40,744 nucleotides of DNA from Desulfovibrio sp. (GCF_014803725.1 NZ_JAAVBE010000011.1:3024-43767), one strand, 5' to 3'; counted from the stretch's first letter, positions 1 through 11,611 are shown. Made by a program: numbers and translations. Notes: generated by a model not told the origin, from the sequence alone.

Positions 1-519
1 GGGCGAGCGCAGCTCAAAGGTGTGGCGCTCCGAATCGAGCGCCGGGTCGGTCATCTGGCTGATACGCCCGATGACCACGGCGTCCAGCGTGCGCTCGCGC
101 GGCGGCGCCTCCACCACGCTGCGGCCGCCGCGCCCGCCGCGGCGCGCGGGCTCGCCGTGGGTGCGGGAGAGCACGGCCCAGCGGTTGTCGGGGTTGCGCA
201 CGGGCCGGATGGCCCCGGCCGGGCACACCTTTTCGCACATGCCGCAGCCCGTGCAGGCGTGGGCCGCATCGGCCTTCTGGACGATGACCGGGCGCCCGCC
301 GTAGCCTGCCTCCTTGCGCGCTTCCCGCTCGGCCGCGCTGGCACCGCGCGGGGGCAGTTTCGCCTCGATGGCCCCGAAGGTACAGGCCGCCGTGCAGGCC
401 CCGCAGAGCACGCAGCGGCCCGCATCGTGCCGCACGAGCCAGGGCAGGTCATTGACGGTGACGGAGACGGCCTGCGCGGCCATCTCCCCTCCCGGGGCCT
501 TGCGCTTCACTGGAGCCAT
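1..519 (-). CDS. Archaeal-type glutamate synthase subunit with 4Fe-4S domain (partial)
   Basis: The gene runs off the left edge; 173 residues are visible. The N-terminal part has two ferredoxin-like Cys motifs: CVLCGACTAAC, in which the usual Pro after the last Cys is Thr, and CTGCGMCEKVCP. A linker follows, then a segment ending QMTDPALDSERHTFELR, typical of the start of the FMN-binding glutamate synthase domain of split, archaeal-type GOGAT. In that family the protein takes ammonia from a separate amidotransferase subunit and makes glutamate from 2-oxoglutarate. The upstream neighbour on the same strand is that amidotransferase, and the genes overlap by 13 bp if the start at 519 is right (GGAG 8 nt upstream). 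An in-frame ATG at 483, directly behind a GGGAGGGGAG run, is an equally good start. The family is clear; the downstream FMN domain is outside the window. Confidence 0.85.
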   Translation of the reverse strand, partial: MAPVKRKAPGGEMAAQAVSVTVNDLPWLVRHDAGRCVLCGACTAACTFGAIEAKLPPRGASAAEREARKEAGYGGRPVIVQKADAAHACTGCGMCEKVCPAGAIRPVRNPDNRWAVLSRTHGEPARRGGRGGRSVVEAPPRERTLDAVVIGRISQMTDPALDSERHTFELRSP

Positions 520-1613
520 CGCTGCAGCTCCAGGCCATTGTCCACCACCACGAGCTCGCGCTCGCCGGGATAGATGTCCTTTTCCTTGTCGCGCGCGGGC
601 ACTATGGCGTTGAGCCCGCACACTTCCGAGGCCATGGCCACCATGTCGCCGTCGCTTCCGATGACCAGCGGGCGCAGTTTCTTGGCGTCGCAGCAGGCGA
701 GCATCTTGCCGTCCGGCAAAAGCCCGATGATGGCGTTGGGGCCGTTGATCTCAAGCTGCGCCAGCGACTCCCGGATGAGCCCCAGCACCTCGCCGTCCTC
801 CCGGCTGGCGGCCTCGGCCGCGGGGAGCGGCGTGAGCACATGCTTGTAATAGGTGAGCGGCCAGCCGAGCTCGCGGTGCACATAGTGCAGGGTGTAGAGC
901 AGGCACTGCGAGTCGGACTCGAAGCCCGTGTAGCCCCGGTGCAGCGATTGCTGAAACTCCCGGTTGCGCGTGAAGAGGGTGTTCTCGCCGTTGGCGCAGA
1001 GCGTGTGCCCCTGCAAAAAGAAGGGATGCGCCGCATAGCGCACGATGCCGTAATTGGTGTTCTGCCGGCACTGGGCCACGATGTTGCGCGCCACAAGGCG
1101 CCCGTCGTCGTCCCACAGGCGGAAATAGGCCGCGATGTCCGCCGGGTCGCCGATTTCCTTCAGGGTGAGCACGTCCGGCCAGAAGGAATACACATAGCCC
1201 GCGTCGTGCTCCTCGAGCAGGCGGCGCAGGGCGAGGCGCGTGTCGAGCAGCAGCTCCTCGCGGTCTTTCTGGCCGCGGTAGCGGTAGACCTCGGGCCAGT
1301 CATAATTGCTGAACACATAGCGCGGCATGGCCGCCATGTTCAGCCCGGCGCGATTGTCCACCTCGGGCACCCACTGGGCGAGCTGCACGAAGCCCAGGGC
1401 CGCCATGTGGTCGGCGACGAGCCGAAGCCCCTCGGGCGTTGTGGCCAGCGAGAGCAGGGGCGTCTCCTTGTAATGGCTAAAGGCGCCCTCGAGATCCTGC
1501 ATGACGAGCGCGAAGCCGGAATTGTCGTGCCCCTCCTGCTGGGGGAGCATGAGCCTCAATGCCAGCGAAGGCGGCACGGCCTCCCGGCACTTGATGGAGC
1601 CTATCCTGCACAT
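507..1613 (-). CDS. Class II glutamine amidotransferase, split glutamate synthase (GlxB-like)
   Basis: A 368-residue protein beginning MCRIGSIKC. Cys2 would be the N-terminal nucleophile exposed after Met removal, as in all Ntn-type class II amidotransferases, and this fixes the start at 1613, not further upstream. The start has a good ribosome site (GGGAGGGAGG, about 7 nt away). Conserved stretches QQEGHDNSGFALV and RGYTGFESDSQCLLYTLHYV fit the GlxB-like amidotransferase of archaeal-type glutamate synthase. It would hydrolyse glutamine and pass ammonia to the Fe-S/FMN subunit encoded immediately downstream. It follows glnN on the same strand but is separated from it by about 400 bp holding a structured repeat, so it may have its own promoter. 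A generic class II amidotransferase is the only real alternative. Confidence 0.88.
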   Translation of the reverse strand: MCRIGSIKCREAVPPSLALRLMLPQQEGHDNSGFALVMQDLEGAFSHYKETPLLSLATTPEGLRLVADHMAALGFVQLAQWVPEVDNRAGLNMAAMPRYVFSNYDWPEVYRYRGQKDREELLLDTRLALRRLLEEHDAGYVYSFWPDVLTLKEIGDPADIAAYFRLWDDDGRLVARNIVAQCRQNTNYGIVRYAAHPFFLQGHTLCANGENTLFTRNREFQQSLHRGYTGFESDSQCLLYTLHYVHRELGWPLTYYKHVLTPLPAAEAASREDGEVLGLIRESLAQLEINGPNAIIGLLPDGKMLACCDAKKLRPLVIGSDGDMVAMASEVCGLNAIVPARDKEKDIYPGERELVVVDNGLELQRWLQ

Positions 1614-1755
1614 GACGAATCCTCCCTCCCGCACCGGCGCATGAAAGTATCCCTGCGGAGCATGGCCGCCCGGGATGCTTTCATGCGCGCGTCTTGGCAA
1701 GCAAACCCGCGCGGGTTTTCTTTCTTTGGACTGGGCTTTGTCATACCGGCGAGTT

Positions 1756-1987
1756 GGTGGTGCGCCTGTGCTGCACGGGTGACGCCGAAATTATCCGTCA
1801 AAAACAGCCTTTTCACTGCTGGCTGCGTCAGAGAAAAATTTCCTCGGTCGAGTACTTGAGTACACTCCCTTCGGAAATTTTTATCTTCCTTGCCAGCAGT
1901 GAAAAATCTTATTTTTTAGGATTCTTCCGGCACCAGCACCCGTCTTCCGCTGCGCTCCAGACGGAATTAAGGAATATTCTGTCAACT
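1756..1987 (+). repeat. Modular structured intergenic repeat, copy A
   Basis: This lies between glnN and the amidotransferase gene. It begins with a segment shared with copy B, then a 26-bp block identical in all four copies (1784-1809, starting GCCGAAATTATCCGTC). A nested hairpin follows: outer arms 1810-1823 (TTTTCACTGCTGGC) and 1892-1905, a perfect 14-bp match; inner arms 1834-1843 (AAAAATTTCC) and 1873-1882, perfect 10 bp; and a self-complementary GTAC..GTAC loop. After a T-rich stretch comes a smaller hairpin with CCGTCT at 1940-1945 and AGACGG at 1959-1964. The copy fades at a short CAACTG-type end. Function is unknown; it could be a mobile repeat, an mRNA structure or a bidirectional terminator. 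Confidence 0.85.
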
Positions 1988-2022
1988 GCCTGGTATAGCA
2001 TACCCTTTGCCTTCCCTGCGCC

Positions 2023-4209
<2,187 letters not shown>

Positions 4210-4375
4210 GGGAAAACTCCTTTGCAAGGGATGGGTGCGGCCGGCCGCAGGGCGCGGGCGGCCAGGGGGGTGGCCCCCGCGCAAGACGACAGCCGGCCGG
4301 CACAAGACCCCTTGGGGCATAAAGCATGCCAGCGGCGGCGGAAGGCTCCCCTGAAGTGCTAACAAGATGGTTTTC

Positions 4376-4395
4376 CAGAAGAAATTTCTCTTCTG
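4376..4395. promoter_or_regulatory. Dyad upstream of glnN (operator candidate)
   Basis: Inverted arms CAGAAGA (4376-4382) and TCTTCTG (4389-4395) flank a 6-bp AT-rich centre, about 170 bp upstream of the glnN start. The symmetry is direct; a regulator binding here is only inference. The rest of 4210-4442 shows no further convincing promoter or gene. Confidence 0.3.
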
Positions 4396-4442
4396 CCGAA
4401 AGTTCCCGCGCGAATATCCCCTGCGTGCGGCACCATGCGGAG

Positions 4443-4465
4443 AAAAAAAACGACAAAAATGTCGT
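4443..4465 (-). terminator. Terminator-like hairpin in the glnN leader (proximal)
   Basis: Read on the minus strand, ACGACA, a T4 loop and TGTCGT form a short stem that runs straight into a run of at least seven Ts. It lies about 235 bp upstream of the glnN start. It may be the end of the regulator transcript or an attenuator for glnN. Confidence 0.45.
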
Positions 4466-4514
4466 TTATTGCTTCGCCTGCGGCTTAAAAGACGGGGACA
4501 CAAGGAAGAGTCAG

Positions 4515-4542
4515 AAAAAAATCTCCATAAATCCATGGAGAT
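4515..4542 (-). terminator. Terminator-like hairpin between the sigma-54 activator and glnN (distal)
   Basis: ATCTCCAT (4521-4528) and ATGGAGAT (4535-4542) form a perfect 8-bp stem with a 6-nt loop, followed on the minus strand by seven Ts. It lies about 210 bp downstream of the activator's stop codon. The stretch 4543-4749 is AT-rich and contains a second CGACAAAAATGT-like sequence near 4663, resembling that of the proximal hairpin, but no gene. Confidence 0.5.
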
Positions 4543-4749
4543 AGAGGAATCACAGCCGAAATATACTTTTTGGTCGTTTTTTGGGATTCAGAGCCGGAAA
4601 CAGAGCCCCCACAGCCGCCCAGAAGGCGCCCAGCGGCGCCCCGGAAAAGCCCGCAAAAAATCGACAAAAATGTGGAATCTTGCTGCGGCACGGGCCGGAA
4701 AGGTGTTGCGGATGGATGTACGGCAGGCGCGCGGGCATGGGCGACTCGT

Positions 4750-6312
4750 TCAGGAATGCGGCCGCTTGCCCTCCCGGAAGGTCTTGTAGGTGAGGCCGTA
4801 TTTTTTCAGGCGCAGGGCCATGACCCGCTCGGTGAGGCCGAGCGCGGCCGCGGCCTTGCCCATGTGCCCGGCGCAGGCGGCAAGCGCCTCCACGATGCTT
4901 GCGCGCTCCACCTCTTCCAGGCGCTCGGCAAGGCTCCCCGCCGGAGGAGGCGCAGCCGGCCGCCCTCCAGCGGACGCGAGCGCGGCGCCCCCGTGCAAGG
5001 CCGGCGGCAAATGCTGCGGCAAGACCACGCGTTCGGGCCCCAGCAGGAGAGCGGCGCGCTCCATGACGTTTTGCAGCTCGCGCACATTGCCGGGCCACGC
5101 GTAGCGCTGGAGCATGTCCATCACGGCGAGCGAAAGGTGCGCGGGCCCGCGCCCGCCGCCGGCAAAGCGGCCGAGAAAATGCGCGGCCAAGGGCAGGATG
5201 TCCTCCTGCCGCTCCCTGAGCGGGGGCAGACAGAGCGGAAAGACATTGAGGCGGTAAAAGAGGTCGAGGCGGAAGGCGCCGGCCTCCGCCATCCGCTCGA
5301 GGTCGCGGTTGGTGGCCGTGATGATGCGCACATCCGCCCGCAGGGTCTCCATGCCGCCCAGGCGCTCGAAGGCCCGCTCCTGGAGCACGCGCAGGAGCTT
5401 GGCCTGAGTGGCCGGCGCGAGCTCGCCCACCTCGTCCAGAAAGAGCGTGCCGCCGGCGGCCAGCTCGAAGCGGCCCTTGCGCGTCTGGGCCGCGCCCGTG
5501 AAGGCACCGCGCTCGTGGCCGAAAAGCTCGCTCTCCATGAGGCTTTCGGGCAGCGCCGCGCAATTGAGCGACACAAAGGGTCCTCCCGCGCGCGGGCTCG
5601 CCGCGTGGATGGCCCGGGCGGCCAGCTCCTTCCCGGTGCCGGATTCGCCCTGCAGCAGTACCGTGGCCGGCGAAGGCCCCACCTGGGCTATCTGGGCATA
5701 GACCGCGTGCATGGCCTCGGAATTGCCCACAAAACCGGCCGGGCGCCCGCGGGGCGGCGCGGCCTCGGCCATGCGGTCCTGGCTTTCCAGCGCCGTATGC
5801 GCGAGCAAGGCGGCGATGACCTGCAACAGGTGGAGTTCGTCTTCCAGCGTGCCCGCATCCGTGCTGTGCTGGTCCACCGAGAGGGCGCCCACCACCTGGT
5901 CATGCAGCCGGATGGGCACGCAGAGGAAGGACACCCTTTCGCGCGTGAGGTCGCGCGAGCGCGTCCTGTTGAGAAAAAGCGGCTCGGAGCCCGCGTCGCA
6001 GACGCACATGGCGCGGCCGCTGGCGATAACGCGGCCCGTGACCCCCTCCCCCTGGAGGTAGCGTCCGCGGCGCCGCTCCGCCGGGTTGAGGCCAAAGGCG
6101 GCGCTCGTGCGGATCTCGCCGCTCTTGGGGTCAACGAGCGTGACCATGGCGTGGATGATGGGCAAATGCTCCGCCATGAGCGCCAGCGCGCGCTCGAGGC
6201 TCTGCGCCACATCGCCCGCGCTGTTGACAAGCGTTGTCAGCTCGCGCAGGAGCGCAAGCTGCGAGGCGGGCGCGAGCGGGGCTCCGGCAGGGGCGGCAAG
6301 GGGCTTGGGCAT
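4750..6312 (-). CDS. NifA-like sigma-54-dependent activator (GAF-AAA+-HTH)
   Basis: A 520-residue enhancer-binding protein. A GAF sensor domain spans about 18-170, an AAA+ domain about 193-425, and a C-terminal helix-turn-helix about 465-515. In the AAA+ part are the Walker A motif GESGTGKE (222-229), the sigma-54 contact loop GAFTGA (269-274) and the Walker B region [11 protein letters not shown]. It should bind upstream DNA and use ATP to open sigma-54 promoters. Its place directly upstream of glnN suggests nitrogen control, as for NifA. A role at the flagellar sigma-54 promoters of this window is possible but unsupported. The start is uncertain: ATGs at 6312, 6357 and 6408 are in frame, none with a clear ribosome site. 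I chose 6312 because it lies just before recognisable GAF sequence and avoids overlap with truA. Confidence 0.87.
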   Translation of the reverse strand: MPKPLAAPAGAPLAPASQLALLRELTTLVNSAGDVAQSLERALALMAEHLPIIHAMVTLVDPKSGEIRTSAAFGLNPAERRRGRYLQGEGVTGRVIASGRAMCVCDAGSEPLFLNRTRSRDLTRERVSFLCVPIRLHDQVVGALSVDQHSTDAGTLEDELHLLQVIAALLAHTALESQDRMAEAAPPRGRPAGFVGNSEAMHAVYAQIAQVGPSPATVLLQGESGTGKELAARAIHAASPRAGGPFVSLNCAALPESLMESELFGHERGAFTGAAQTRKGRFELAAGGTLFLDEVGELAPATQAKLLRVLQERAFERLGGMETLRADVRIITATNRDLERMAEAGAFRLDLFYRLNVFPLCLPPLRERQEDILPLAAHFLGRFAGGGRGPAHLSLAVMDMLQRYAWPGNVRELQNVMERAALLLGPERVVLPQHLPPALHGGAALASAGGRPAAPPPAGSLAERLEEVERASIVEALAACAGHMGKAAAALGLTERVMALRLKKYGLTYKTFREGKRPHS

Positions 6313-6376
6313 GCGGCAGGCTATCGCAGGCGAAGGCCGCAGGCAAGGGAGGCGCATGGGGGAGGAACGCGGGATT

Positions 6377-7189
6377 TTACCGTCCGGCGGAGGGGTCGGC
6401 CGGGCCATAGTCCACGCGGGCCAGGGCGAGGCCCTGCGGGGGCGCGGTGGGCGCGGGCACGGCCGCGCGCTCGCAGGCGGCGAGCATGGCGGGCACCGCC
6501 TCGGGCGCGAGCTTGCCCCGGCCGCAGGCCGCGAGGATGCCGGCCATGTTGCGCACCATCTGCTTGAGGAAGCCGTTGGCCGTCACGGTGAGCCGCAGAA
6601 GCGGCGCATGCGGGGGATAAAATTCCTGCGGGGGCTGCGCGTCCAGCGTGGCGGCGAAGATGCGGCGCACGCTGCCGCGCGTCTCCGAGCCGGCATTGCG
6701 CAGCGAGGCGAAATCCCGCTCGCCCACGAATGACGGCAGCGCCGCGCGCATGCGGCCTTCGTCCAGCGGGCCGCAGGCCCAGACAAAGGGCGCGAGCGCC
6801 GGCGGCACGAAGCGGCCCTCGCGCCAGAACTGGTAGACATAGGTCTTGGCAACGGCATCGCGGCGGGCGTCGAAATCCGGGGGCGCCGCCTCGGCGGCGA
6901 GCACGCGCACGGAAGGCGGAAGAACCGCGTTCAGGCCGTGGCGCCAGTCAAAACCGGGGCGCCCGGTCCTGCCCGGCTTCTCGGGCACATCGCAATGGGC
7001 GACCTGCCCGTGCGCATGGACGCCGGCATCCGTGCGGCCCGAGCCGAACACGCGCACGGGGCGCCCCGCCAGCCGCCCGAGCGCCGCCTCCAGCGTGCCC
7101 TGCACGGTGGGCGGGGGCTGGGGCTTTTCCTGTATCTGCCAGCCGCTGAATCCCGTCCCGTCATAGGCCAGTAGCAGCTTGAGGCGCAT
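6377..7189 (-). CDS. truA: tRNA pseudouridine(38-40) synthase TruA
   Basis: A 270-residue enzyme that isomerises uridines 38-40 in the anticodon arm of many tRNAs to pseudouridine. The signature RTDAGVHAHGQVAH contains the catalytic Asp, residue 54, and the N-terminus LLLAYDGTGFSGWQIQ is typical of TruA. The length matches the family. The start codon overlaps the stop codon of the upstream MotE-like gene by one base (TAATG), which suggests translational coupling. There is no visible terminator before the following regulator gene. Confidence 0.96.
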   Translation of the reverse strand: MRLKLLLAYDGTGFSGWQIQEKPQPPPTVQGTLEAALGRLAGRPVRVFGSGRTDAGVHAHGQVAHCDVPEKPGRTGRPGFDWRHGLNAVLPPSVRVLAAEAAPPDFDARRDAVAKTYVYQFWREGRFVPPALAPFVWACGPLDEGRMRAALPSFVGERDFASLRNAGSETRGSVRRIFAATLDAQPPQEFYPPHAPLLRLTVTANGFLKQMVRNMAGILAACGRGKLAPEAVPAMLAACERAAVPAPTAPPQGLALARVDYGPADPSAGR

Positions 7190-8565
7190 TATTCAGGCAT
7201 CCGCATGCGGGTGATCATTTCCGTGAACTTGGCCGTCTTGGCGGGATTGGTGTAGGTCAGGATCTCGCCGGACTGCTTGGGCGCCATGCCCGAGAGGATG
7301 CGCACGGCCACGCGCTCGTCCATGTTCTCCAGCGCCTGTGCGGCCATGCGCGGCTTCATGTTGCCGTACATGAGGATGAGGTTCTTGACCTTCTTGTCCT
7401 CCAGCTCGCGGGCCTCGCGGATCATGTCCTTCATCTTGCCTTCGGCGCTCTGGAGGTCCTTGAGGCGCTGGTCCATCTGCTGGCGCAGCATGAGGATGTC
7501 CTGCTGCTGGCGCGCCAGGTCCTGCGCCTGGGCGTTGGGGTCGACGGGCGCGGCCTTGGGCGTGACCTGCGGGGCCGGGGCCGGCCAGGTGGCCGAGGGG
7601 TCTGTCTGCGGCAGGGCCGGCATGGAGGCATTCCCCATGCCGCGCGAGGGCAGCTCGCCGGCGCGCGGCGGGAGGGGAGCGCCGTCCGCGCCCTGGCCGC
7701 GGGGGATATTGGCCGGGATGGGCGCGGCGCCCGGGAGCGCCGTGGGGCCGCCGAGGGAGCTGGGGCTGCCGCCCATGGGCGCCAGCTGCTCGGCCGGCGC
7801 AAAGGACGACGCGCCCCGCGTGGAAGGCGGCGTGGCCGGCACCGGCATGTCCAGCGCGGCGGCATGCGCCTCGCGGGCGCTGCCAAGGCCGGGAATGGGC
7901 AGCGAGGTCAGGCCGAGAAGGTTCCAGAGGCTTGCGCCCTCGCCGTCATCCGGCTGAGGCGCCGCGGCCTGCGGCGCGGGGATGCCGGCCGGCACCAGCG
8001 GCGAGCCGAGCGGGGGCGGCGTGGGGAGTTCCGGCCCGTTGAGGGCTGTTTCCGCCACATTCGGGGCGGCAAAGCCGGCCCCGGAAAGGCCGCCGGCGAT
8101 GACCGGCGCGGGAAGGCCGTTCACCCCTGCGCCGGCATGGGGGCGCGGGCGCGCGGCCGCGGCGAGCTCCGCCGCCGCCGAACCCTGCGGCTGCGGCTCG
8201 TCAAGCCCGGCGAGGGCCGGGACCTGCGCCGGGACGGGCGCCTGAGCGACCTCCGGCAGGGGGGCCGCGGTCGGCGCTTCGGGGGCGGTAGGAGCGGCCG
8301 GGGCCGCAGGCTGGGCGCCCTGTTGGGCGAGCAGCGCGGCCTCGAGGCGGCGGGAGGTCTCCTCGGCGTCCGGGGCTTCGGCCTGGGAACGGGAGTCATG
8401 CTGCGCCACATCGCGCGGCGAGCTGCCGCCGCCGAGCCAGTGCGGCAGGGGCACGTCAAAAAAGGCGAGGCCCAGCGCCGCCACCTTGAGGCAGCACAAC
8501 ACCGCGAGGATGCGGACGAGCCTAGAAAGCCGAAGCTTTGTAGCGGAGTGTCGAGATTTCGTCAT
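7189..8565 (-). CDS. MotE-like flagellar protein with MgtE N-terminal-like domain
   Basis: A 458-residue protein with three parts. A short basic N-terminus is followed by one membrane helix (about 15-35, LVRILAVLCCLKVAALGLAF). Then comes a very long Pro/Ala/Gly-rich linker (about 50-330) and a coiled-coil plus MgtE-N-like C-terminus (about 340-458, with MYGNMKPRMAAQALENM). This architecture and the position after fliJ match MotE-type proteins, which in some bacteria chaperone the stator protein MotC. The exact role here is inferred. The start at 8565 has AGGAG about 10 nt upstream and overlaps the end of fliJ by 44 bp; the frame further upstream is a shadow of fliJ. The linker is far longer than a typical MotE periplasmic region. 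Confidence 0.78.
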   Translation of the reverse strand: MTKSRHSATKLRLSRLVRILAVLCCLKVAALGLAFFDVPLPHWLGGGSSPRDVAQHDSRSQAEAPDAEETSRRLEAALLAQQGAQPAAPAAPTAPEAPTAAPLPEVAQAPVPAQVPALAGLDEPQPQGSAAAELAAAARPRPHAGAGVNGLPAPVIAGGLSGAGFAAPNVAETALNGPELPTPPPLGSPLVPAGIPAPQAAAPQPDDGEGASLWNLLGLTSLPIPGLGSAREAHAAALDMPVPATPPSTRGASSFAPAEQLAPMGGSPSSLGGPTALPGAAPIPANIPRGQGADGAPLPPRAGELPSRGMGNASMPALPQTDPSATWPAPAPQVTPKAAPVDPNAQAQDLARQQQDILMLRQQMDQRLKDLQSAEGKMKDMIREARELEDKKVKNLILMYGNMKPRMAAQALENMDERVAVRILSGMAPKQSGEILTYTNPAKTAKFTEMITRMRMPE

Positions 8566-8959
8566 TGAAATGCTGCTCCTGCTGCCGTTCCGCGTGGAGG
8601 TATTGGGCCTTCTGCCGTTCCTTGAGCTTTTCCAGCAACTTGCGTTCCATGGCGCGTTCCGCGAGATGCGCCCGCGCCTCTTCCGCCACCTGCTGCTGCA
8701 TCCGCAACTGGAGCTCCGCCTGCCTGGCGTCGCCGGCAAGCCCCTTGAGATATTGTTCGTGCAGCCAGCGCTCGCCGCTCTGGAGCAGGCCGCCAGCGCG
8801 GGACTTTTCCTCCGCGGCCGCCATTTCGGCGCGGATGGCGTCAAGATGCTCCTGCGCCTGCCTCAGCTTGTGTTCGGCATCGGCGAGGCGCACCTTGGCC
8901 TCTTCCTCCAGCTGGGCCCGGTAGTCCAGCACTTTCTGCATCTTGAAGCGAAACGGCAT
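8522..8959 (-). CDS. fliJ: Flagellar export protein FliJ
   Basis: A 145-residue, almost entirely coiled-coil protein opening MPFRFKMQKVLDYRAQLEEEAK, characteristic of FliJ. FliJ is the cytoplasmic stalk of the flagellar type III export ATPase FliI and links it to the FlhA export gate. Length and charge pattern (Glu/Lys/Arg/Gln heptads, about 10-130) fit the family. A GGGAGG-type ribosome site precedes the start. It overlaps the MotE-like gene downstream, which supports a shared flagellar transcript. The usual upstream neighbour fliI is absent; thiD lies upstream instead, so this looks like a detached flagellar pair. Confidence 0.88.
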   Translation of the reverse strand: MPFRFKMQKVLDYRAQLEEEAKVRLADAEHKLRQAQEHLDAIRAEMAAAEEKSRAGGLLQSGERWLHEQYLKGLAGDARQAELQLRMQQQVAEEARAHLAERAMERKLLEKLKERQKAQYLHAERQQEQHFNDEISTLRYKASAF

Positions 8960-9042
8960 CTGCCCTGGCCCTCCCGTGCGCGGCGCTCATGCTCCTCAGG
9001 CACATTGCAAGGAGCGCGCCACCCGCGGGCGTCAACGCCCTG

Positions 9043-9849
<807 letters not shown>

Positions 9850-9886
9850 GCGAACTCCCGCGCAGCGCTGGTGGACGGTACAGCAA

Positions 9887-9918
9887 GGGGGAGCAGGGCC
9901 CGAAAGCCCCGCTCCCCG
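9887..9918 (-). terminator. Stable hairpin between cstA and thiD
   Basis: GGGGAGC and GCTCCCC arms enclose a second set of GGGC/GCCC pairs, giving a very GC-rich stem just downstream of cstA on the minus strand. No T tract follows, so it may slow transcription or protect the 3' end instead of being a full intrinsic terminator. Confidence 0.35.
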
Positions 9919-9958
9919 GAAGTGAGCCCCGGGCGCCGCCAGGGCGCCCAAGGCAGGT

Positions 9959-11407
9959 CTAGCAGTTGACGGGCGCGCCAGCCACGGGCTTGCGGCCGAG
10001 CATCATGAAGGCCACGAAGGCCACGATGGCCGCGATCACACCGACGATATTGGAGATGTCGATGGAGATGGCGAAGCCCATGGTGGGTTCGTAGCAGATG
10101 TAGGACACGCACACCGCGGTCATGAATACGGCCGGCACGGTGCAGAGCCAGTGGCAGCGGTCACGCCGCATGAGGTAGGCAGCGCCCGCCCAGAGCATGA
10201 TGGTGGCGAGCGTCTGGTTGGCCCAGCCGAAGTAACGCCAGATGATGGTGAAGTCCACCTGCGAGAGGAAGATGCCCACGAGGAACATGGGCACGGCCAG
10301 GTACAGACGCGGGGCGATGCCCTTCTGCGAGTAGTTGAAGGCTTCGGCGATGGTCAGGCGCGCGGCGCGGAAGGCCGTGTCGCCCGAGGTGATGGGCAGC
10401 ACCACCACGCCGAGGATGGCGAGCACGCCGCCGATGGAACCCATGAGCGCCATGGAGGATTCCGTCACCACGTTGCCCGGGCCGCCCGCGGCGATGGCCG
10501 CCTGCAGGGCCTCGGGGCCGTGGTAGAAGCTCATGCCCACGGTGGCCCACACGAGGCCGATGAAGCCCTCGGCCACCATGCTGCCGTAGAACACGGGCTT
10601 GCCGAGCTTTTCATTGGCCATGCAGCGGGCCATGAGCGGCGACTGCGTGGCGTGGAAGCCGGAGAGCGCGCCGCAGGCGATGGTGATGAACACCAGCGGG
10701 AAGATGGGCGCGCCCTTGGGGTTCTGGTTGGCCCACACCGCGGAATTGTAGAACTCCATCGTGCCGTTGGCGCTTTCGACGAACATCATCACGGTCATGC
10801 CCACGGCCATGATGATGAGGATAGCGCCGAACACCGGGTAGAAGTTGCCGATGATCTTGTCGATGGGCATGATGGTGGCGATGAAGTAGTAGGCGAAGAT
10901 CACGCAGACCCAGAAGGTCAGGTTGAAGGTCGCGGGCGTGAGCTTGGCGAGCAGGCCGGCCGGGGCGGCCACGAAGACCACGCCCACGAGCACGAGCAGC
11001 ACCACGGCGAAGACGCGCATGATCTGCTTGGCGATGTTGCCGAGATTGTAGCCCACGATGGCGGGCACGTTGGCGCCGTTATAGCGCACGGAGAGCATGC
11101 CGGCCATGAAGTCGTGCACGGCGCCCGCGAAGATGGTGCCGATGACGATCCACACCAGGGCCGAGGGGCCCCACACCGCGCCGAGGATGGGGCCGAAGAC
11201 CGGGCCCACGCCGGCGATGTTCAGAAGCTGCACGAGCCAGACTTTCCATGTGGGCATTTCCACATAGTCCACGCCGTCGGCCATGGTCTTGGCCGGGGTC
11301 GGCCGCTCGGGCTGCGCGCCGAACACTTTCGACACGATGCCGCCATAGACGATGTAGCCCACGATGAGGCACACCGTCGCAAGAATGAAATACATGGAAT
11401 TGGACAT
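9959..11407 (-). CDS. cstA: CstA-family carbon starvation / pyruvate-peptide transporter
   Basis: A 482-residue polytopic inner-membrane protein with about a dozen hydrophobic helices. It carries the CstA signatures QLLNIAGVGPVFGPILGA and SGFHATQSPLMARCM, plus ITSGDTAFRAARLTIAEAF. Family members include E. coli CstA and BtsT, linked to peptide and pyruvate uptake. This version is much shorter than the roughly 700-residue E. coli proteins, with the C-terminal helices missing, as in other short family members. The start at 11407 follows GGAGGG by 7 nt. The substrate cannot be told from sequence. It is separated from the iorB operon by a strong terminator. Confidence 0.9.
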   Translation of the reverse strand: MSNSMYFILATVCLIVGYIVYGGIVSKVFGAQPERPTPAKTMADGVDYVEMPTWKVWLVQLLNIAGVGPVFGPILGAVWGPSALVWIVIGTIFAGAVHDFMAGMLSVRYNGANVPAIVGYNLGNIAKQIMRVFAVVLLVLVGVVFVAAPAGLLAKLTPATFNLTFWVCVIFAYYFIATIMPIDKIIGNFYPVFGAILIIMAVGMTVMMFVESANGTMEFYNSAVWANQNPKGAPIFPLVFITIACGALSGFHATQSPLMARCMANEKLGKPVFYGSMVAEGFIGLVWATVGMSFYHGPEALQAAIAAGGPGNVVTESSMALMGSIGGVLAILGVVVLPITSGDTAFRAARLTIAEAFNYSQKGIAPRLYLAVPMFLVGIFLSQVDFTIIWRYFGWANQTLATIMLWAGAAYLMRRDRCHWLCTVPAVFMTAVCVSYICYEPTMGFAISIDISNIVGVIAAIVAFVAFMMLGRKPVAGAPVNC

Positions 11408-11523
11408 GTTCCAACCCTCCTGGATGGACACCCGAAAAGGACGCCGTGAGCGCGGGAACCCCATTTCCCGCATATCCTAGAGCTTCATTATGAAGGTTCG
11501 GAATCGCTGTCAATAAGGGGAGG

Positions 11524-11560
11524 CGAAAAAAATGGACGCCCCCGCAAGGGGGCGCCCGGA
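11524..11560 (-). terminator. Intrinsic terminator after iorB
   Basis: On the minus strand a CGCCCCC/GGGGGCG stem with a 4-nt loop is followed by about seven Ts. It lies about 50 bp downstream of the iorB stop and separates the ior genes from cstA. Confidence 0.8.
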
Positions 11561-11611
11561 AAGGAAAAAACCGCGCTGACAGTTGCGCGAAAGACGCGCT
11601 TTCGCCTGGGC

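Noticed and set aside
840..1859. Long open frame on the plus strand opposite the amidotransferase gene (and similar long frames opposite glnN, the sigma-54 activator, cstA, iorA, proA and murA)
   Set aside because: These are shadows produced by GC-rich codon use. The opposite strands carry clear protein families, and the shadow translations are low-complexity with no motifs.
1834..1882. The hairpins as CRISPR or integron attC sites
   Set aside because: There is no array of equal repeats and spacers, no cas or integrase gene, and no attC-type R' and R'' core sites.
1756..1987. Calling the repeats miniature transposable elements (MITEs)
   Set aside because: I see no matching terminal inverted repeats between the two ends and no consistent target-site duplications. 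The inverted repeats are internal. A genome-wide set could change this.
9850..9958. A TPP riboswitch upstream of thiD
   Set aside because: The 109-bp gap holds a GC hairpin but none of the conserved thi-box sequences (such as CTGAGA) that I could find.
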